Shown here one piece after another: positions 9,108-24,052 of a stretch of DNA of 64,000 bases; the first letter of the stretch is position 1, and each line of letters starts with the position of its first letter. This stretch comes from Rapana venosa (taxonomy: Eukaryota; Mollusca; Gastropoda; Neogastropoda; Muricidae), in assembly GCA_028751875.1 (NCBI GenBank), contig CM054135.1, positions 4,985,163 to 5,049,162 of the forward strand, in the 5' to 3' direction. A model generated the notes under the pieces. It did not search any database, was not told the origin of the DNA, and was given only the letters and a program-made list of their open reading frames with translations. The position numbers were made by a program, and so were the translations under genes.

Positions 9108-12100
9108 AAACAAAAAAATAAAATCCCCCCGAGATATTAAAGATTTTAAAAAGGAAAAGAAAAAAAGGGCAAGGAGATTTTTTCCGAGAAAACCCCGGAA
9201 AACCAAAGAACCAAAAACTTAAAACATAAGGGGCGGGGGGGGCCCCTTTTTTTCATTTTATCTTGGGGTTTTAAAGGAGGAAATCTAACCCCTTTCCCTT
9301 TTTTTAAAAAGGGAAATTTTTAAAAAGGGGGCCTATTATGTTTGGCCAACAAACCAAAAAAATTTTGGGCCCGGGGGGCTTGTGCCGTCTCCCCCCCGGG
9401 GGAAGGGGGGGAAGGGGGGAAAATTTTTTTTTGCAGGGGGGCCCAAAAAACCCCGGTTCCGTTTGGTAAAGGGCGGGGGCGGGCCCTTAGGGGACAAAAA
9501 GCCTCCCCATGTTTGGCAGTTTTTGTGGGGGTTTGGCAGAAAAATATATCAGGGTTTCCTCCTTTTTTAAAAGGGCCTTTTTTAATTTTAGTTTTAAAAC
9601 ATTGTTTTACCTTAAAGGTTTTATTTTTTTTCTCACCCGGGCCCAAAATTAAAAATTTTTTCCCTCTCTGTTTGTTGAAAAATTGTTTGGTTTTGGCAGG
9701 AAAAACTTTAATAAATGATTTTTTTTTTTTGGGTAATCCAAAACAATACGGTCTTGCCCCCACTGGCTAAGAGACATTTTCCTTTTTTAAAAACCCCTTG
9801 CGGGGTCCATTTAAAAACCCCAGCCTTTTTTCCTTTAAGTTATTCATCCATTTTTAAAAATTAAAATTTTAATTTTTATTCCTCATCTTGCCCTTTTTTC
9901 TCTTTGGGTTTTTTTAGGTTTTTTATTTCCCGTTTCGGGAACCGTTTTTTAAATGTTTGAAAATCAAAAAAAATCATTTTGCCCAAGCCCCCGCATTTTT
10001 AAGAGAGGTTTTTTTTGGAAGAAAAACTTCGGGTAATTTAAAAAATTTTGCTTGTCCCTAGGGGTTAGTTTTGACCAAACCAAAGTTTTTTTTTTCCTAA
10101 ATAAAATTTTTGTTTTTTTTGGTAAATTAACCTGGGGCGAAAGACTTTATTTGGCTTTCCTTTTTTTTAGTAACCAAAAAAGTTTAGGTGATTAATAAAC
10201 CCCCCCCCCCCCCCCCCACAAAATGTGTTGTTTGTTGAAAACCCCCCCCCCCCCCCCCCCCCCTACCCCAACCCCACCCCGGGGGGGGGGGGGGGGGGGG
10301 CCCCCAAAAAAAAAAACCAAAAAAACCCTTTAAACGGGAAAAAGGGGGGTGGCGGGTTCTTCAAACAGAATTAATATTTTTTTTAAATTGACTTGGGGGG
10401 AGGGGTTCAGATTTATTTTTCCACACGTAGGGGGTTTTACTTTTCATTAATGTACAATGGTTAAGCACTCTTTTCATTTTTGATAGAACCCTTTGGATGA
10501 TATTGCTTTTGCAATCAAGGTTGCAAAGCCCCGGGTGTTTAAAAACCTTCTTTCTCTAAAGATATACCAGATATTTTGTCCCTTTGCGTCAGGGGTCCCC
10601 GGATGAAAAACACGGCACTGTCATTAAAGGAAAAAGTCATACCACCCTGTTCTGATGCGCCCGGGATAAAAGGGCCCAGGGAAGTTTGAGCATTTAAACC
10701 TTCAAGAGGAATAAAAAACCCTTTTTCCCAAGGGTTTTTGCTATGGCAGCATTTTTTTTCCCTTTTTCCCCTTATCAGCAGAACCTACTCTGTGTTTTTT
10801 AGTTCCTTTATAAATTTTTTCCTTTTTTTCTTTTTTTCCCCTTTTTTTTTTCCAAAAACTTATTCAAAAAAAATATTCCCTTTTAAACAAACCCCCCCTT
10901 TCTACTCATTTCTTTTTTAAAATCCCTTCCAAAAATTCCCCCCACAATTTTTCCTTTTTTGGGGACACCCCAAACCCCCCTATTTACAAAACAACCTTAT
11001 TTCCAAAATAACACCCAACTTTTCCCCAAATTAAAACCCTAACAACAAACTTTTTTCACCAAAATTTTTTAAAAAACCCCCAAATTTCTTCTTTTTAATT
11101 TAAATCCCAAATCTTTTAAAAAAACCCTCTTTTTATCAAATTTCCCCAAAATTTTTTCCCCCAAAATTTTTTTTCCCCCCCTAAAAAAGTCCCCCAAAAA
11201 ATTAAAAAAAACAAAATTTTAAAGAAAAATGGTTTAAAAATGAAAATTAGAAAGGATATGTTTTACCCACCTTAAGAATTATGGGTGGGACCGGCAGCCC
11301 CCGTATTACCCTTGGCCTTCCCCAGTCAAAAAAAGAAAATTTTTAAGGGAAAGGGCGGGTTTTAAAAGGGTTTTCACAAAAGTTTGGGAACCCAAGCCAG
11401 AAGTACAACCATACTGACTATGTTTGGAAAACCCAAAGAAAATCTGAAAGCTATAATGACACGGAAAAAAGGGTTTTTTATTAACAAAGAAAAAAAACCC
11501 CCATCAGTTTTTTTAGCAAAAAATTACACTCCAACCCAGGGGATAAGTGTTGTATCCCAGAAAAACCCTTGGTATTAGTGATCCCATTTTAACAATAAAA
11601 ATTTCCCTACGAAATTTTGGCTTTTGGGTACAATTTTAAAAAAATTCTGAACAAAACCTACCAACAAACTTTGAAATTTCTACCACTTGAAGACCCTGCA
11701 CTTTTTCGGCAAACACAACAATTTGAAACTTTCTAATTTTGGAAAAATAGCTTCCCCAAAAAGCAAGGGGAAAGACACAAGCACTGAAAAAAAATAAATG
11801 ATCAACCCCTACCCATGCGAAAAAATTAAGGGGGCTCAATCAAGCACTACAGAGTATTAGGGGGCCAAACTGATAAAAAATTTAGAAAAAGCTAGGCGAT
11901 TTAGCCACCAAGAACAAGAAAAAAAAAAAGTTAGAAAGCCGAAGACACTGACCAGGAAGAAAAAAAAGAAAGAACCACAGCGTCTAAAAAATCGGGAAAG
12001 GGATGAACCCCCAAATGAAAGGATTAGGGGGGTTTTAAAAAAATTTAACAGACAAAAATTTCAATCTCGGGGTTACAGAATAAAAAGAAAAAACCCCCGA

Positions 12101-15100
12101 ATTCTTTATAAAAACATTTACACTAGCGGAAAAAATCCTTTTACACTTTTTTCGGGGCCCAAGGCAAAAACCATTTTGTCGTAAAATTAAAAACCCTTTG
12201 GGTTTGGGTTTTGGGCACCCTTTTTGTTTTCGTGACGGGGAAGCAATTTCCCGGGCCACCACCACCACCACCCCTTTCCCCCCCACCCACGGGCACAGGC
12301 TGGGTTAGGAAACCAACTAAACCCCAACTTAGCTGACCTTTTTAAAAAATATTGGGGCCTCAAAGTGGCAACGCTCCCCCGGGTTTTAATTGGGTTTTTG
12401 TTGTTAGTGGTTTTTATCAACAGCAGGAAAATTTGGGGGTTTTTAGGGGAAAGAGCTTTTTATGGGTTTTTATTTTGGGTTTTTTTTTTAAGTTGTTGGG
12501 GTTTTTTTTTTTTTTCTTCTTTCAAAATAAAGTAAGCAAAGGCCGCTTAAAAAAAAAGTAACTTTTTTAAAGCAGTTATTTCACCAAAGGACTGCCCTTT
12601 TTTACAAGGGGAATAATTTTTTGTTTTTTTTTTTTCCCTCGGGGGGGGGGGTGGGGAAAGTTCTTTCCCTTTTTGCTTGTGTGGGGGGACTTACCCCACT
12701 TTTTGTTGTGACTCCTTGTTGCGGCTGTTGTATTTTTAAACTTTCATTTTTTCCCAACAGCACTTTCCATCCCCAGCTATAAAAAAAATTTTGGTTGTTG
12801 TGGTTTTGAATTGTTCCTTTTTTAACTGAAATTTGGGAAGGCAACATATTTTAAAACCTTGCCCTATACAAAGTCCCCCTTTTAGACCGTGCAAAGGGGA
12901 AGAACACTTGAAAATTGCTTGATGTTTTTGAGGTAGGTAAAACACCCGGGGTTTAAAACTTTTTTTTTCAAGATTTTGCTAGAAAAGCTTCTGTGCTTCA
13001 AACCCCGGGTCCCACCATTAATACTTGATTTTTTTCTGTGCCTGGGGGCACCAAGAAAAGGCCCCAAACCATTGGGCCCCTTGAAACAGGGGTTCTTTTA
13101 ATCCTCCCTTAAATTTCCCGGGGGTTTGTTTAACCCTTCCCCTCTTATCAATTTTTAAAAGTCGTCCAATTTTTGCATACATTTTGGCATTTGCTCTTTT
13201 GAACCAAAAACAACTCTTGCCCACGGGGAGAAAGATGTTTTTTGGAGGGTCACCATCTTAGTAAATTCCCCCTTTGGGGCCAACCCCACAAATACAGAGT
13301 CCCCCCAGGGCCATGTTTTTTTTGCCCGTGCTTGCTAATGACAGTTTTTAAAATTCAATATTAAAACTCATTGCACAGCCCCCTTCATCGCCTTAAATTT
13401 TTAAACCCTATTTTAAAAGGGGATTGAAGTTTTTTATAAAGTTTTCAGTGGGCCCTGAAAAACTAAATTTAACACACGCCTAAAATGATGGGTACAATAA
13501 AACCCTTTGTACATTTTATTTTTAACTAACGGGTTTTGGGGATGGTTCATGTATCAGAAATTTTGAACCCACAGCCCTTTGGGTTGCACAGGGATAGCAA
13601 AAGTTTAAGGGGTTTTTGGAAAAAAACTGTAGGGGGTTTGAAAAACCTTGCTTTCGCGGGAGCATTACCTTTAAAGGGGGGGGTTTAAGAAAGGATTCAG
13701 GGGTTTTTGGAATTTTTATTTTTCGAAGAGCAATGTCTTTTACACAGAAATTTCCGGGCTTATTAAAGGTAATAGTTTTGGGGTTTATAGTGAGATCCAG
13801 CCTGAAATTTGAAATCTTTTTATTTTTTAAAAATTTTAAATTTTTCAATAGTAGAAAAAATTTGGATTTTAAACAAAAACAAACACCCTTTTCGGGTTTT
13901 ACCTGTTAAACTCCCAAATTCCTATTGAAAACCCGGGCTTTTCAACAAAAAACCATTTTGCTTTGCAGAGGTTTTTTCACAGTATCATGGACAAACACGA
14001 CACCCTTGCAACAACGGGTTTTAAAAAATAGGATCCAAAAACTGGGATCGTTTAAAAATTTTTTTACTGTGCAAAAAGGTTATTATAAATTTTCTGCAAC
14101 TGTAAAAAGGAATTCTATTTCGCCGCGGTGCCCCACAGCAAAACCAAACCAAGCGCCCTAAAAAGTCACTTTACAGCCATCTTCAAGTTAGGTATGTCAC
14201 AACGTTTTTATAAAAATGTTTGGGGGTTTGACTTAACTTTTTGAAGAAGGGGAAAAAAGTGTTTGGGGAAGTAGTATTGTTGGGGGTTTGATGGTGGGTG
14301 GTTTTTGATTTTTTCCAAAGGAAAAAAACCAATGTTGGGAAAGACCCTTTAACTGGCATTTAAAACTCTTTGCTTTTTGTACACCTGCCCAGTTAAAAAC
14401 AACACAAAACCAAGTGGTGATGAAGGCTTTTTTCCCATCAGTCCCTTCTGATTATAAGAATCCTTCCCACCTAGCGGGGCCAATGTACTGGGGAAATGCA
14501 CACAAAAAGTTTTAAATACACTTAAAATTAAAAAAAAAAAAAAGTTTCGAAAAAATGGTTTTCCATTAAACACTCTGTATAACAACCCAAAGACCCCAGC
14601 CCCCAAAAAAAAGTTGACTGTAAAAATTACTTATTACTTTTAGAAAAAAAATTAATTTTTAAATACAATTACATACATAACCTTTGTCACGGGGGTTCCG
14701 TAATAAGAGCACCTGAAACTTGCCAAACTTTTGAGTTTTAAAGATCTTGGTGATTTTACAAAAAGTTTGGAAGGGAGGGGGAGATTGGTAAGTTTACGTT
14801 TTTGGTTTTACAAAAATGATGAATTACAAGCGCAAAAAGAAATAAAAGGGAAGCTAAAAAACCCTCCTGGGTTTTTCCTAAACTTTTAAAAGGGGCAGAA
14901 ATTTTGGGAAGCTGAACCCAAGGCAAGGATTTTACTTCCCAAAGTAACTTAAAAAGCAAATTTAAATGGCACTTCAAAACCCAAGCTTTTGGGCCCTCCC
15001 AGATCAAGTTTGATTTTTTAAGCCCCATAAAAGCTCTTGCACCCCGACAGAACTTTTGAAAGCCATAAATGCTGGCCAGTAAAATACCACTACCTATCAA

Positions 15101-18100
15101 TCAGCCAGCAGAAATATATATGTAATAGCATTACAAAATTAAGGCACTTTTACTTGCTTTAGAAAAGACCCCATGACTAAACCATCAACCCATTGCTACG
15201 ATTTTTTCCATATTTTCCTCTGGATGTTTCATAAAACATTGGTGTTTTTTTCTGGTTTCCCAAGAAAAGACAGAGTTCTTTTCTTTTTCAGGGAGGGGTT
15301 TTTACTTTTAATGGAAAGACCTCGACGTTGATGCCCTCAGTTTTGGGCTTATTTTTATTCGGAACAGGGGAAAGTGAAAAGGACTTTTGGAAGGAACTTT
15401 TCCATAATAAAGCCAATTTGCTCCTAACCCCACCACAGCTACACAATTAGCAACCCCCCAATCTACCCCACATTGCCCTTTGTTACAGTCTTTTAAACGA
15501 TGTTGTACTGCCCAAAAAAATAAATTTACAAGATTTTATAAATGAATACCAATAAAAATTAACACCCTTTTTTTTAAACAGTATAAGAAAAAAGGGATGA
15601 AAACCGCTAAATATCCTAAATTTCCCTAGTGAAACCAGATCCTGAACCTTTTAAATATAATGCTAATACCTTTGTTTGACAAACATTACACAGGGGCAGC
15701 TTTACTTTGGGCCCCAACAATAAAAAGGGTAACAAAAATGCAGGCTTGGGTTTAACAGATCAGATTTACTGTTTGAGCTCTTTTTCTACGGGTTCCCAGC
15801 AAAACTGTCTACAGCCGCACGGGAACGGGGCTTTCTCTCTTGGCCCTGGAATTGGTGTTTCCTGCATAAAATAGCAGGGGCTCGTTTCAAAAACACGGGG
15901 GCCTTTTCTTTTGTCACTTCAGTCTTTTCAAAGGGGGGGTTTGGGTCCCCAAAAATTTGGAAAAACCCTGATGCTTTTTGGGGCCTTGAAAATTACCCAA
16001 GCTAAGCCATTAAAGGCTCTTTTTTAGCAAAGTCTAACAGATTTCCCCACAATACAGAAGAGGATTTTCAAGCATTTCAGGATAAATTACGATGACTACA
16101 AGCTTTCCAAAATTTGGGCCCTCCAAAAAACAAACAACAAAAAAGCTAGCCTGTGGAAATTGACTAAATTTTAAAAAAGGAAATATAAAAAGGGTATCTG
16201 CTTGGCTTGGACAGAACTCGGGGTGAGTACTCTTTTAAAGGGAAAAAAAATTTACCTGTGGTAGATTACTGCTTCATCCCTTTGCAAAAACAAGAACTTT
16301 TAAATTTAATTAAATTTAATTTTTTTTTTTATTATATGAGTTAGAGATTTTAGTTGGGCTCGGTATGGACAAAGTGTTTTTTAAGGCCCAATAGAGTTTA
16401 AATTTTTACACAAGCGCAAAAAGGGTTTAAAAAAGGGCCTTCAAGATCCCAATCGCAAAAATACCAGAAACCTAAAAAAGTTCCCCCAGAAAGGGCAGTT
16501 GGTTGCTGAAATTCTCCAACACAGCAAACAAAGATGAAGAAAAAAACTTTTTCAGTGTCAACAACACAAAAAAGGCACTGAACTCCTTTTTGAAGAGCTC
16601 CCCACAAAGGGGGCAGATGGGATGATGCCAATTCAAAACATTCTGCAGAAAACCCCCAAGGAATGGGGGAAATCGGGAATGGCAGTTGGAAAAGGAACTT
16701 CGCATAGACAAAAAGCAAAAAGTTTCATCCCATTGTTGGTAGAAGTTACATTCCCTTGCCACCGAGTTGTTAGCAAAAACGAGCTGTGCTAAACATTCAG
16801 AAAAAGATGTTTTGGTTTTATGGGGGGTGTGTGGGTAAGTTGTTTCATTTTTAAAAAAGAAGGCGGGGAAGTTTCAAACTATCATGAACATTTTTTAACA
16901 AGCTTGTCTTTACCGGCATTGACTTTCCTGTGGCTGTTAGGAGCATTGACAATTTGAGGAACTAAACCCCCCCAAATATGTAAATGTGTACACCTGGAAG
17001 AGCGGGGGTCCCCAAAAGACCCGGGGTTAAGACCACTTAGGGTCTCAAAAAAGGTCTCCCACAATAGGTAATCCTGATAAAACCCTGTAGACATTTGTAG
17101 TGAAATAATGGGAAAACCCGTTTTCATTATTCACTTAAATTTGAACAAAGAGTAGACTTTTTTGCACAGGGCAAAAAAAAACATCAGCAAAACAAGAGTT
17201 TTGCAGACGATGCTTGGGGGGTTTACCTTTTTTACAGGCAGCAGACAAACACAGAAAACATTTTAAAAAGTGAAAAACCGAAGCAATTTACTGAACCCTT
17301 TTAACCCAAAGCCAAAAAACAAGGGTTTTTTCAAAAACATAAAAAAAAACTACAAAAAAGTCCCCAAAGTAATTTGCTGACCCTTTTGGGTTTTCATTTT
17401 TTCCCTCCCCAAAGGGCCCCCCCCGGGGAAAAAATGCCCAAAACAGTCTTACTCAGTAATCATAAGTCTGTTTTCCCTTTTATTTGTTTTTGTTAATCAG
17501 ATGGTGGACACTAAAAGCCTTCTTTTTTAAGGGGCCAGAAAGCAGCTAAGTTTTCTTGAAAAACATTTAAAGCGAAACATAAACCCCCCTCTCAAAACTT
17601 AAACCCACAAAAATCCAAAATTTATTAAAACAGGAAAGTATGCCCTTCCCCAAATTTCAAATTTTGGGGAATTTATTAACACCACCCCTTTTTCAACCCA
17701 ACACACATTCAAAACAAAACCAAAATCAATTGGGAATTTTTTAAACCCCCACTATAAATTTAACCTTTCAAATAAAATAATCCCCCCCCCAAATTCCCCT
17801 CCTTTTCCCCAAACTAAAACCCCCAACCCCCCAAAACCTTAAAAACCCCCAACATAATATGATTTTAATTTTGAAATTGCTTGTCTCGGGTATTAAATTT
17901 TTACATTTAAAAAGTTTATTTTTCCCCCTTTTATTCTGCCCTTTTTGTTGGGAATTCTAAATCCTTGGGGGCTTTGAGTCATGCTCAATTTGGGGGGGGA
18001 AAAAAATTGGGGTTTGGGGGAAAGGGGGGGCTTCCTTGAGGGGTTTGGCCCATGGGGAAAGGGGGGTTTTTGGGGGGGAGTTTTAAAAGGGGGAAATTCT

Positions 18101-21100
18101 TCAGCAAGACAACAAAGGTCGTGTGGGGGAAATAACGCATCCTTTTTTTTGGGGGGAATGGCAAAAGTGGGTGGGCAGGGGGGGGCCTTTTTTAAAAAAT
18201 AAAAAGGAGATGGTTTTTTTGGGGGTTTTGTTTTCTTGGTCAGGAAAGAGGAAAGAAACATTATTTTGGAAAAACCTTTTTCCGCCCCGGAAGGGGGGGG
18301 GCAGGGTTTTTGGGGGTTTTCTGGGGGGAGAGATTTAATTTTTGTGGATGGGGTGGCTCCAAAAGGGAGAGGGGTTTTTTGGGTTAGTTGGGGGGGCAAA
18401 AACGTTAAAGGCCAAAAGGGGGAAAATTTAGGACAAATGGATCCTTTTCGGGTATAATAATAATTTGTATGGCCCTCCCGGGGGTGTTTTTTGGGTGGGG
18501 GAATGTGTTAAATCCAAATACCAATAAGAAACTTTTCAGTTTTGGTTTAATGGGGCCCCTTTTGTGGGGATGGGCTTTTAAAAGGGTTGGGGGCACAAAA
18601 TTTTTGGGGTTTTTTTCCCTTTTTATTTAAGGGGCCCAAAAAAAGGTTTTTGGGTTAGAATTTTTTTGGGGGGGGGTTTAGGTTCCTAAATTCCCCCTTT
18701 GGGGGGGAAAATACTTTTGGGGTGGGGGGCCACCAAAACTTCCCAATTTTGGGGGGGTTTGGCAAAAAGGGGGCCAAAACATCCTTCCCCAAAAAAGAAA
18801 CCAAACCCCAAAGGGCCTTGTCCCAAACTTTAAATTTTACAAGAAAAAAGGGGTATGTTTTGGCAACTAAAAAACTTTCTTAAAAAAAAAGTTTACCTTT
18901 AAAGGCAATAGGGTTAATTTTTTACAAGCCCGTTCATTTTTGTATCATTTGTGGGTTTACCCAAAAGGGAATTCATGAAACCATACATCATGAAGAACAA
19001 ATTGGGCTTTGGGGAAACGGGAAGGGGGGAAACCGTTGCATCAAAAAAGGATTCCTTCCAAAGGGGATGAAAATAGGGCTGCTTTTGGTAAAAAACAATG
19101 GGGGAACCCACCAAAAGGAAAAGGGTTGGCAGACAGTCACAAAAAGAAAAAGAAGGGGGGGAAAAAATAACATCAAAAACCCAAACTATCAAGGGCTACC
19201 GGCAATTCCCGGGCAGTCGTAAAGGCATCATTGAAGAAGTTGCAGGTTTTTAAACCCAGACCAAAAAAAACCCCTATTTCATTGGGTTTAAGGGGTGGTG
19301 GCCCGGTTCAAACTTGGGGGGTTTTGGGTGGGAGTTTTTTGTATGATTACTTCAAGGTAAAATCCTGCCTTTGGGGAAGGGTCTTGTACACCCAGACACC
19401 GACTCTTTATCCTTGGGCCCAACCCCCCAGAAGATAAATTTTTAAAAACCCCCCTTTTAAAGGGGGCGGGGAGCGCTGGGATCGAGTCATTGGTATGACA
19501 CCTGTGATTAACCAAAAGAAAAGGGGACTTGCATTTATCAGTAAACAAAAAAGTTATTTTTAAATTAAGGAAGAATGAACGGGGCCCCTATTTTTTTCCC
19601 GGGGGAAAATTTGGGGGGGGATTTGGGGCCCCAAAAGTTAGCGTTTCAACCAGACAGGTGTCATAAAAAAAGGGAAAAAGGTTTTTGGCCAAACAGGGGG
19701 GTTTCCCAACATCAGTCATGATAACAAAAAGAGGCTCTGTTTGAAGGTTAAGAGTATTTTCATCATGAAACCCAAAACTCTGCCCCAACCCTTACCAAAA
19801 CAAACCAAATTTTTTGGTTAGAAAAGAAAATTGGGGTTCGCAGGAAACCAAAAGAAGTTATTTTCGCCCGAGCACTCAAATCATTGGGCACTGGAGGGAA
19901 AAAAAGTAAATTAAATTTAATTAAAATTTTTTTAAAATTTTATAAAGTTAAAAAACTTTTTGAGACCACAATGGATTGTTTACTCTTTATCAAATTTCTA
20001 AGGTAGTGGTACAATTCCTCCCCTCTCTCTTTTAAAATTTTTTAACCCTTTTAAAACGAACTTTTTGGGGACAATAAAAAAAAAACCCTTTTTTCCCGGC
20101 CCCCCCAAAAAAAAGAGGTGCCCCAAATAATATTCCCCCAGGAGTTTGTTTAGTATGATTTAGAAGAGTGTCCCAAACCCCCTCCCTTCCCTTAAAAAAA
20201 TTTTCCCCCTAAATTTTTCCCCCAAAAAAAATTGGAGAACAAAAACCCCCAGTTAATTAAACCCTACAACAAAAATTTCTATTAAAAACCCAAACCCTTA
20301 AATTTAAGCGGGCCCCCCCATTAGGTGGGACTAATGCAGTTCCTCCCTAACAAAAACCCCCCTGTGGTGGCTGGGGAAAAAATTTTTAAAAATAGGGGGG
20401 ATCCATTTTTCAATTTTTTTTATTTCATAATGTTATTTCTCCAGTTTGGACTGTTTCTCGTTTAAAGACTTTTCCTGGGGTTCAGCTTCTCCCGGAAACC
20501 CTACGATATCTCATTTTTTTCCCCAAAAATATTTTAAGTGGTTGCTTGAAGGTGTTGTTTTGGTTTTTGGGTGCTGTTTGTTTTTAAAGTTTTTTTGGCG
20601 TCTGCAGGTTTTTAAACCCGTGGGTTTAGTTTTTCTCAGAGTTTATTGCTCTCAAAAAACTGGGGGAGGCATTTCTTACCCACTCTGTATTTCGTGTGCC
20701 TGGGTCATGGGTTTCTTGGGTGGTATGATTTTGAAAAAAGTCTTTCTGCTAACAGCTTGTTAAAACTTTCAACCGGGGGTTGAGATCTGGTTGCCCGGGA
20801 AAACCCTTTTTATTTCTACTCCATGTTTGTAACAACCCGATTAAATGCTCCTTTAAACTCTTTACCATCATCGCAAGGGAAAAAGTCCTGGGATTTTTAT
20901 GGGGCCCCCGGGCTATAGTTTTTTGCAAAGCAAAAATTTCATTGCGGTTTGGCCCCTCTTTTCAGTAAGGGGCTCTGCATCTTTTTTACCTAGAAACGAG
21001 GTTTCCCCTACAGTAAGAGCATACTTAAACCTTTTCTTCTGATTGGCATGGGGGAAGTATAAAAGGTCTTTTTTGGTGTATTCATTTGGCTTCATGTTGA

Positions 21101-22460
21101 AGAAGGAGGGGGCCCATTAATGCGCCTTGGTGAAAGGGAAATTGATCTGCCATATTGCTTTTTTTAGGGGGCAGGCCCCTTCTTTGCTACTTTGGAAACT
21201 TAACCCCGTGGCAATGCTTTAGTTTTTAAAAGCCGCCTGCCTTTCCAGTAAACCCCGTTTTTTGTTTTAGTAATCTTAGGGGGAGTTTTTGGGGATCCAT
21301 TGGTTTTTAATATAAAAAGTAAAAAAAAATTTCCCTTGGTTAACCCAAACCCTTTTGTGCTAAAAAAAATAACGTCTTCCCCACCAAATAAAACAATCTC
21401 GGCCCGTCTTTGGGGTTTTAGTGGGTTGGGTAATAAACACGAAACTGTTGGGTTTTTTTTTTAAAAGGGGGATATTTTTGTTTTCCTGTCCCCCAATTTT
21501 TAGGGGCTCCCTTTTATTGGGGCCCCGGGCAACATCCGGGGAAAAAGTTTTTTGCCAGCATGTCCTTGTTCACGAAGTTTTTCATTAAAAAAAGTCTAAA
21601 TGGCAATTCTTTGGGCTTTTTTAAATTTTGCCTGTGCTCTGTTCAGTTTTTCCCATTGCTTTATCATGTTCCCTTTTTCGTCTGGGGTTAAGTTTAGAAA
21701 ACAAGTAGTTTCTGCCTTTAAAAAAAAAGTTTTTCGGTTTAAAACCCGCACCACCAACCCCATCATAAAAAGCCCTTTTTCTTTTTTATGGACTAATTTT
21801 TCCCGGAATTTTTTCCCTGCTTTTAAGAACTTTTTGTTTGCAATGGATGCTGTTAAATTTCCCCAAATGCCCTTGGCGCTTTTCTTCAAAGTTAGTTTTT
21901 TCCCAAAAACAGCAGGCTTTTATTTTTAGAAGACTCTTTTTCCCAACCTAGTATAGCCGACCCTAAACTGCCAAAAACGGCCCGGTGGTTTTAAACCCGG
22001 GTTGACTGCAGTCTTTTCTGTACTCATATTTTCCCACTATAAGAAAATTTTTATTTTTAATCTATTTTTAAATATTGAATGGATCGGTTGTCAGGCTGTT
22101 TGCTTTGCAATGGGTTTTTGGGTTGGTTTGGGTTTTTTGCTTTTTTTCTTGCTGCGGTTTTTTGTCTTTCTGGTTTTCTTGGTTTTGGAAAAAAACAGTA
22201 AGTGGGTTAGTTGACTGGCTTTTAAAAAAAAAAAATTAAAATAAAAAAAAAAAAAAAAAAATAAAAAAGTACGCTAAAATTATCCTAAAACCCCCTTTTC
22301 TTTTCCCTGGTTGAAAAAGGAAAAAGCATTTTGGGATAGAAAAGGGAAAGGGGGTGGGAAAAAGGGGGGGTTTGCTCCCCAAGGGTTAAAACAGGCCCCA
22401 AAAATGGCCCAAAAATTTTTCCGAGGGGATTAAAAAGGGGTTTAAAGTGTTTGCAACAAA

Positions 22461-22590
22461 AATAATATATATATATATTTTAATATTTAAATTTTTATTT
22501 AAATTTTTATATTAAAATAAAAAATATAAAAAATATATAAAATAAAATAATTTTATTAAAAATAATTTTTAACAAAATAATTTAAAAAAA
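22461..22590. repeat. A/T-only low-complexity tract
   Basis: A run made almost wholly of A and T, including (AT)n near 22468-22480, inside the poor-quality block. Confidence 0.7.
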
Positions 22591-23263
22591 GTGTGTGTGC
22601 GCACCCCACGTACGTTCGTTTCCCTCCCCTGAAAGAAAGCCCATATTTTGTTTACATTTGAACAATTGCTGCACTTTTTTCATCAAAAAAATTTTCAAAA
22701 AATCTGTGAGGGGTTGTCAAACTGTTCAAAAAAATTAAGTTAAACATGCCCGCTCGTTTACCTCCGCTCTCAAGATCTTGGCAGGCAAAAATATTAATTT
22801 AAACTTGTATAAAAATATGTATCTTTTGCTTTGATTTGGGATTTTTCATTTAAAAAAACCCATCACGAGCAGGGTAGATTTTTTACCCTTACGAAAAAAC
22901 TAAAAAAACTTCTTTTCTTTATGTTTACCCTTTTAAATGAAGTCCCCTTTTAGCGGGAGAATCAAACTGTTCAGGTTTCGTTTGTAAACCAAAAACCCGT
23001 ATAGATAAACAACACGACCGTCTGCACCAAATAATGGATAATTCTACTTAAAATTAAAAAATAATACCTTTTCTCTCAAATTGGGGGGGGGGATAATCTC
23101 AGCGTATTTTGTTTTTAAAAAACAACGAAAGCAAACTGGGTGCATACCTTTCCTTTTTTATAACCCCCTTTTGTACTTTTAATAATTTACAGTCACTAAA
23201 AATTAGCTTTTAAACCCCAAAATTTTTTATTTTTGTACCAAAAAGTTTCCCAATGACAGCCGA

Positions 23264-23336
23264 GGAGAGAGAGAGAGAAAAGGGGAGGAAAAGGAGGAGA
23301 GGAGAGGGGAGAGGAGAGAGAGAGGAGAGAGAGAGA
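23264..23336. repeat. (GA)n-rich tract
   Basis: Imperfect GAGA/GGAGA purine tract inside the poor-quality block. The open frame across it is a repeat translation. Confidence 0.8.
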
Positions 23337-23989
23337 AATTTTAAAGAAAAAAAGGGCACTTATTTTAAATTGCACTTAACCCGGGGTACGTTTTTTGTTT
23401 CCGCAAATGGCCATTGTTTGTATCTTTTTCCGTAAACGTCTTTTTAAAAAGGTAAATTTTCTTATGTGTGTCCCCTTTAAATTTTACTGAAATTTTCCAA
23501 TTCTTTGCCTTCATTGGCCCGGAAGTAATAGGGTTTAAATTTTTTCCTTTAAAATAAATTAATTAGATTCAATATGACATTTCGCTACAGCCCCAAATGG
23601 GGGGAAAAAAGTATCACTTCAATACCGTGGGGCGTGAAGTTCCCTGGGTTCGGAAAATCGTTAGTTGCGTCTGGTGATTTTAAAGGGCAGAGATTCTCAA
23701 AATCACCCGGTCACATAAAGTGCAGACCTGCCAGTGGCTTTATTCCCCTTTTTTGTTAAAAACATAGAAAAGATTGATATTCCCGTTTAAAAAGCCTGTA
23801 AAGTGAAAATTCCAGTTAAAATCCAGTAATTTAAACCCGCGGTCGGTGGGTTTTAAAAAAGCAGAAAATAACCCTATTTCTTTGGGGCTCTGAAGACTGA
23901 ATTTTTTGGCTGAAAACTTGCGTGGGAAGACCCCAGGGCACAGCACGGCCCCGCGCACGCACCCCCGCACTCTCGCAAGCATGCACGAC

Positions 23990-24052
23990 AGAGAGGGGAG
24001 AGAGAGAGAGGGGGAGAAGAGAGAGGGGGGAGAGAGAGAGAGAGAAAGGAAG
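23990..24052. repeat. (GA)n-rich tract
   Basis: Imperfect GAGAGA/GGGGAGA purine tract. The Glu/Arg- or Leu/Ser-rich open frames over it are repeat translations. Confidence 0.8.

Noticed and set aside
8893..9222. Lys-rich open frame over the poly-A tracts
   Set aside because: It is a translation of homopolymer A with no conserved content.
9320..22214. Numerous open frames of 60-170 codons in the homopolymer-rich block
   Set aside because: Overlapping frames on both strands, composition set by A/C/G/T runs, and no domain motifs. They cannot be defended as genes.
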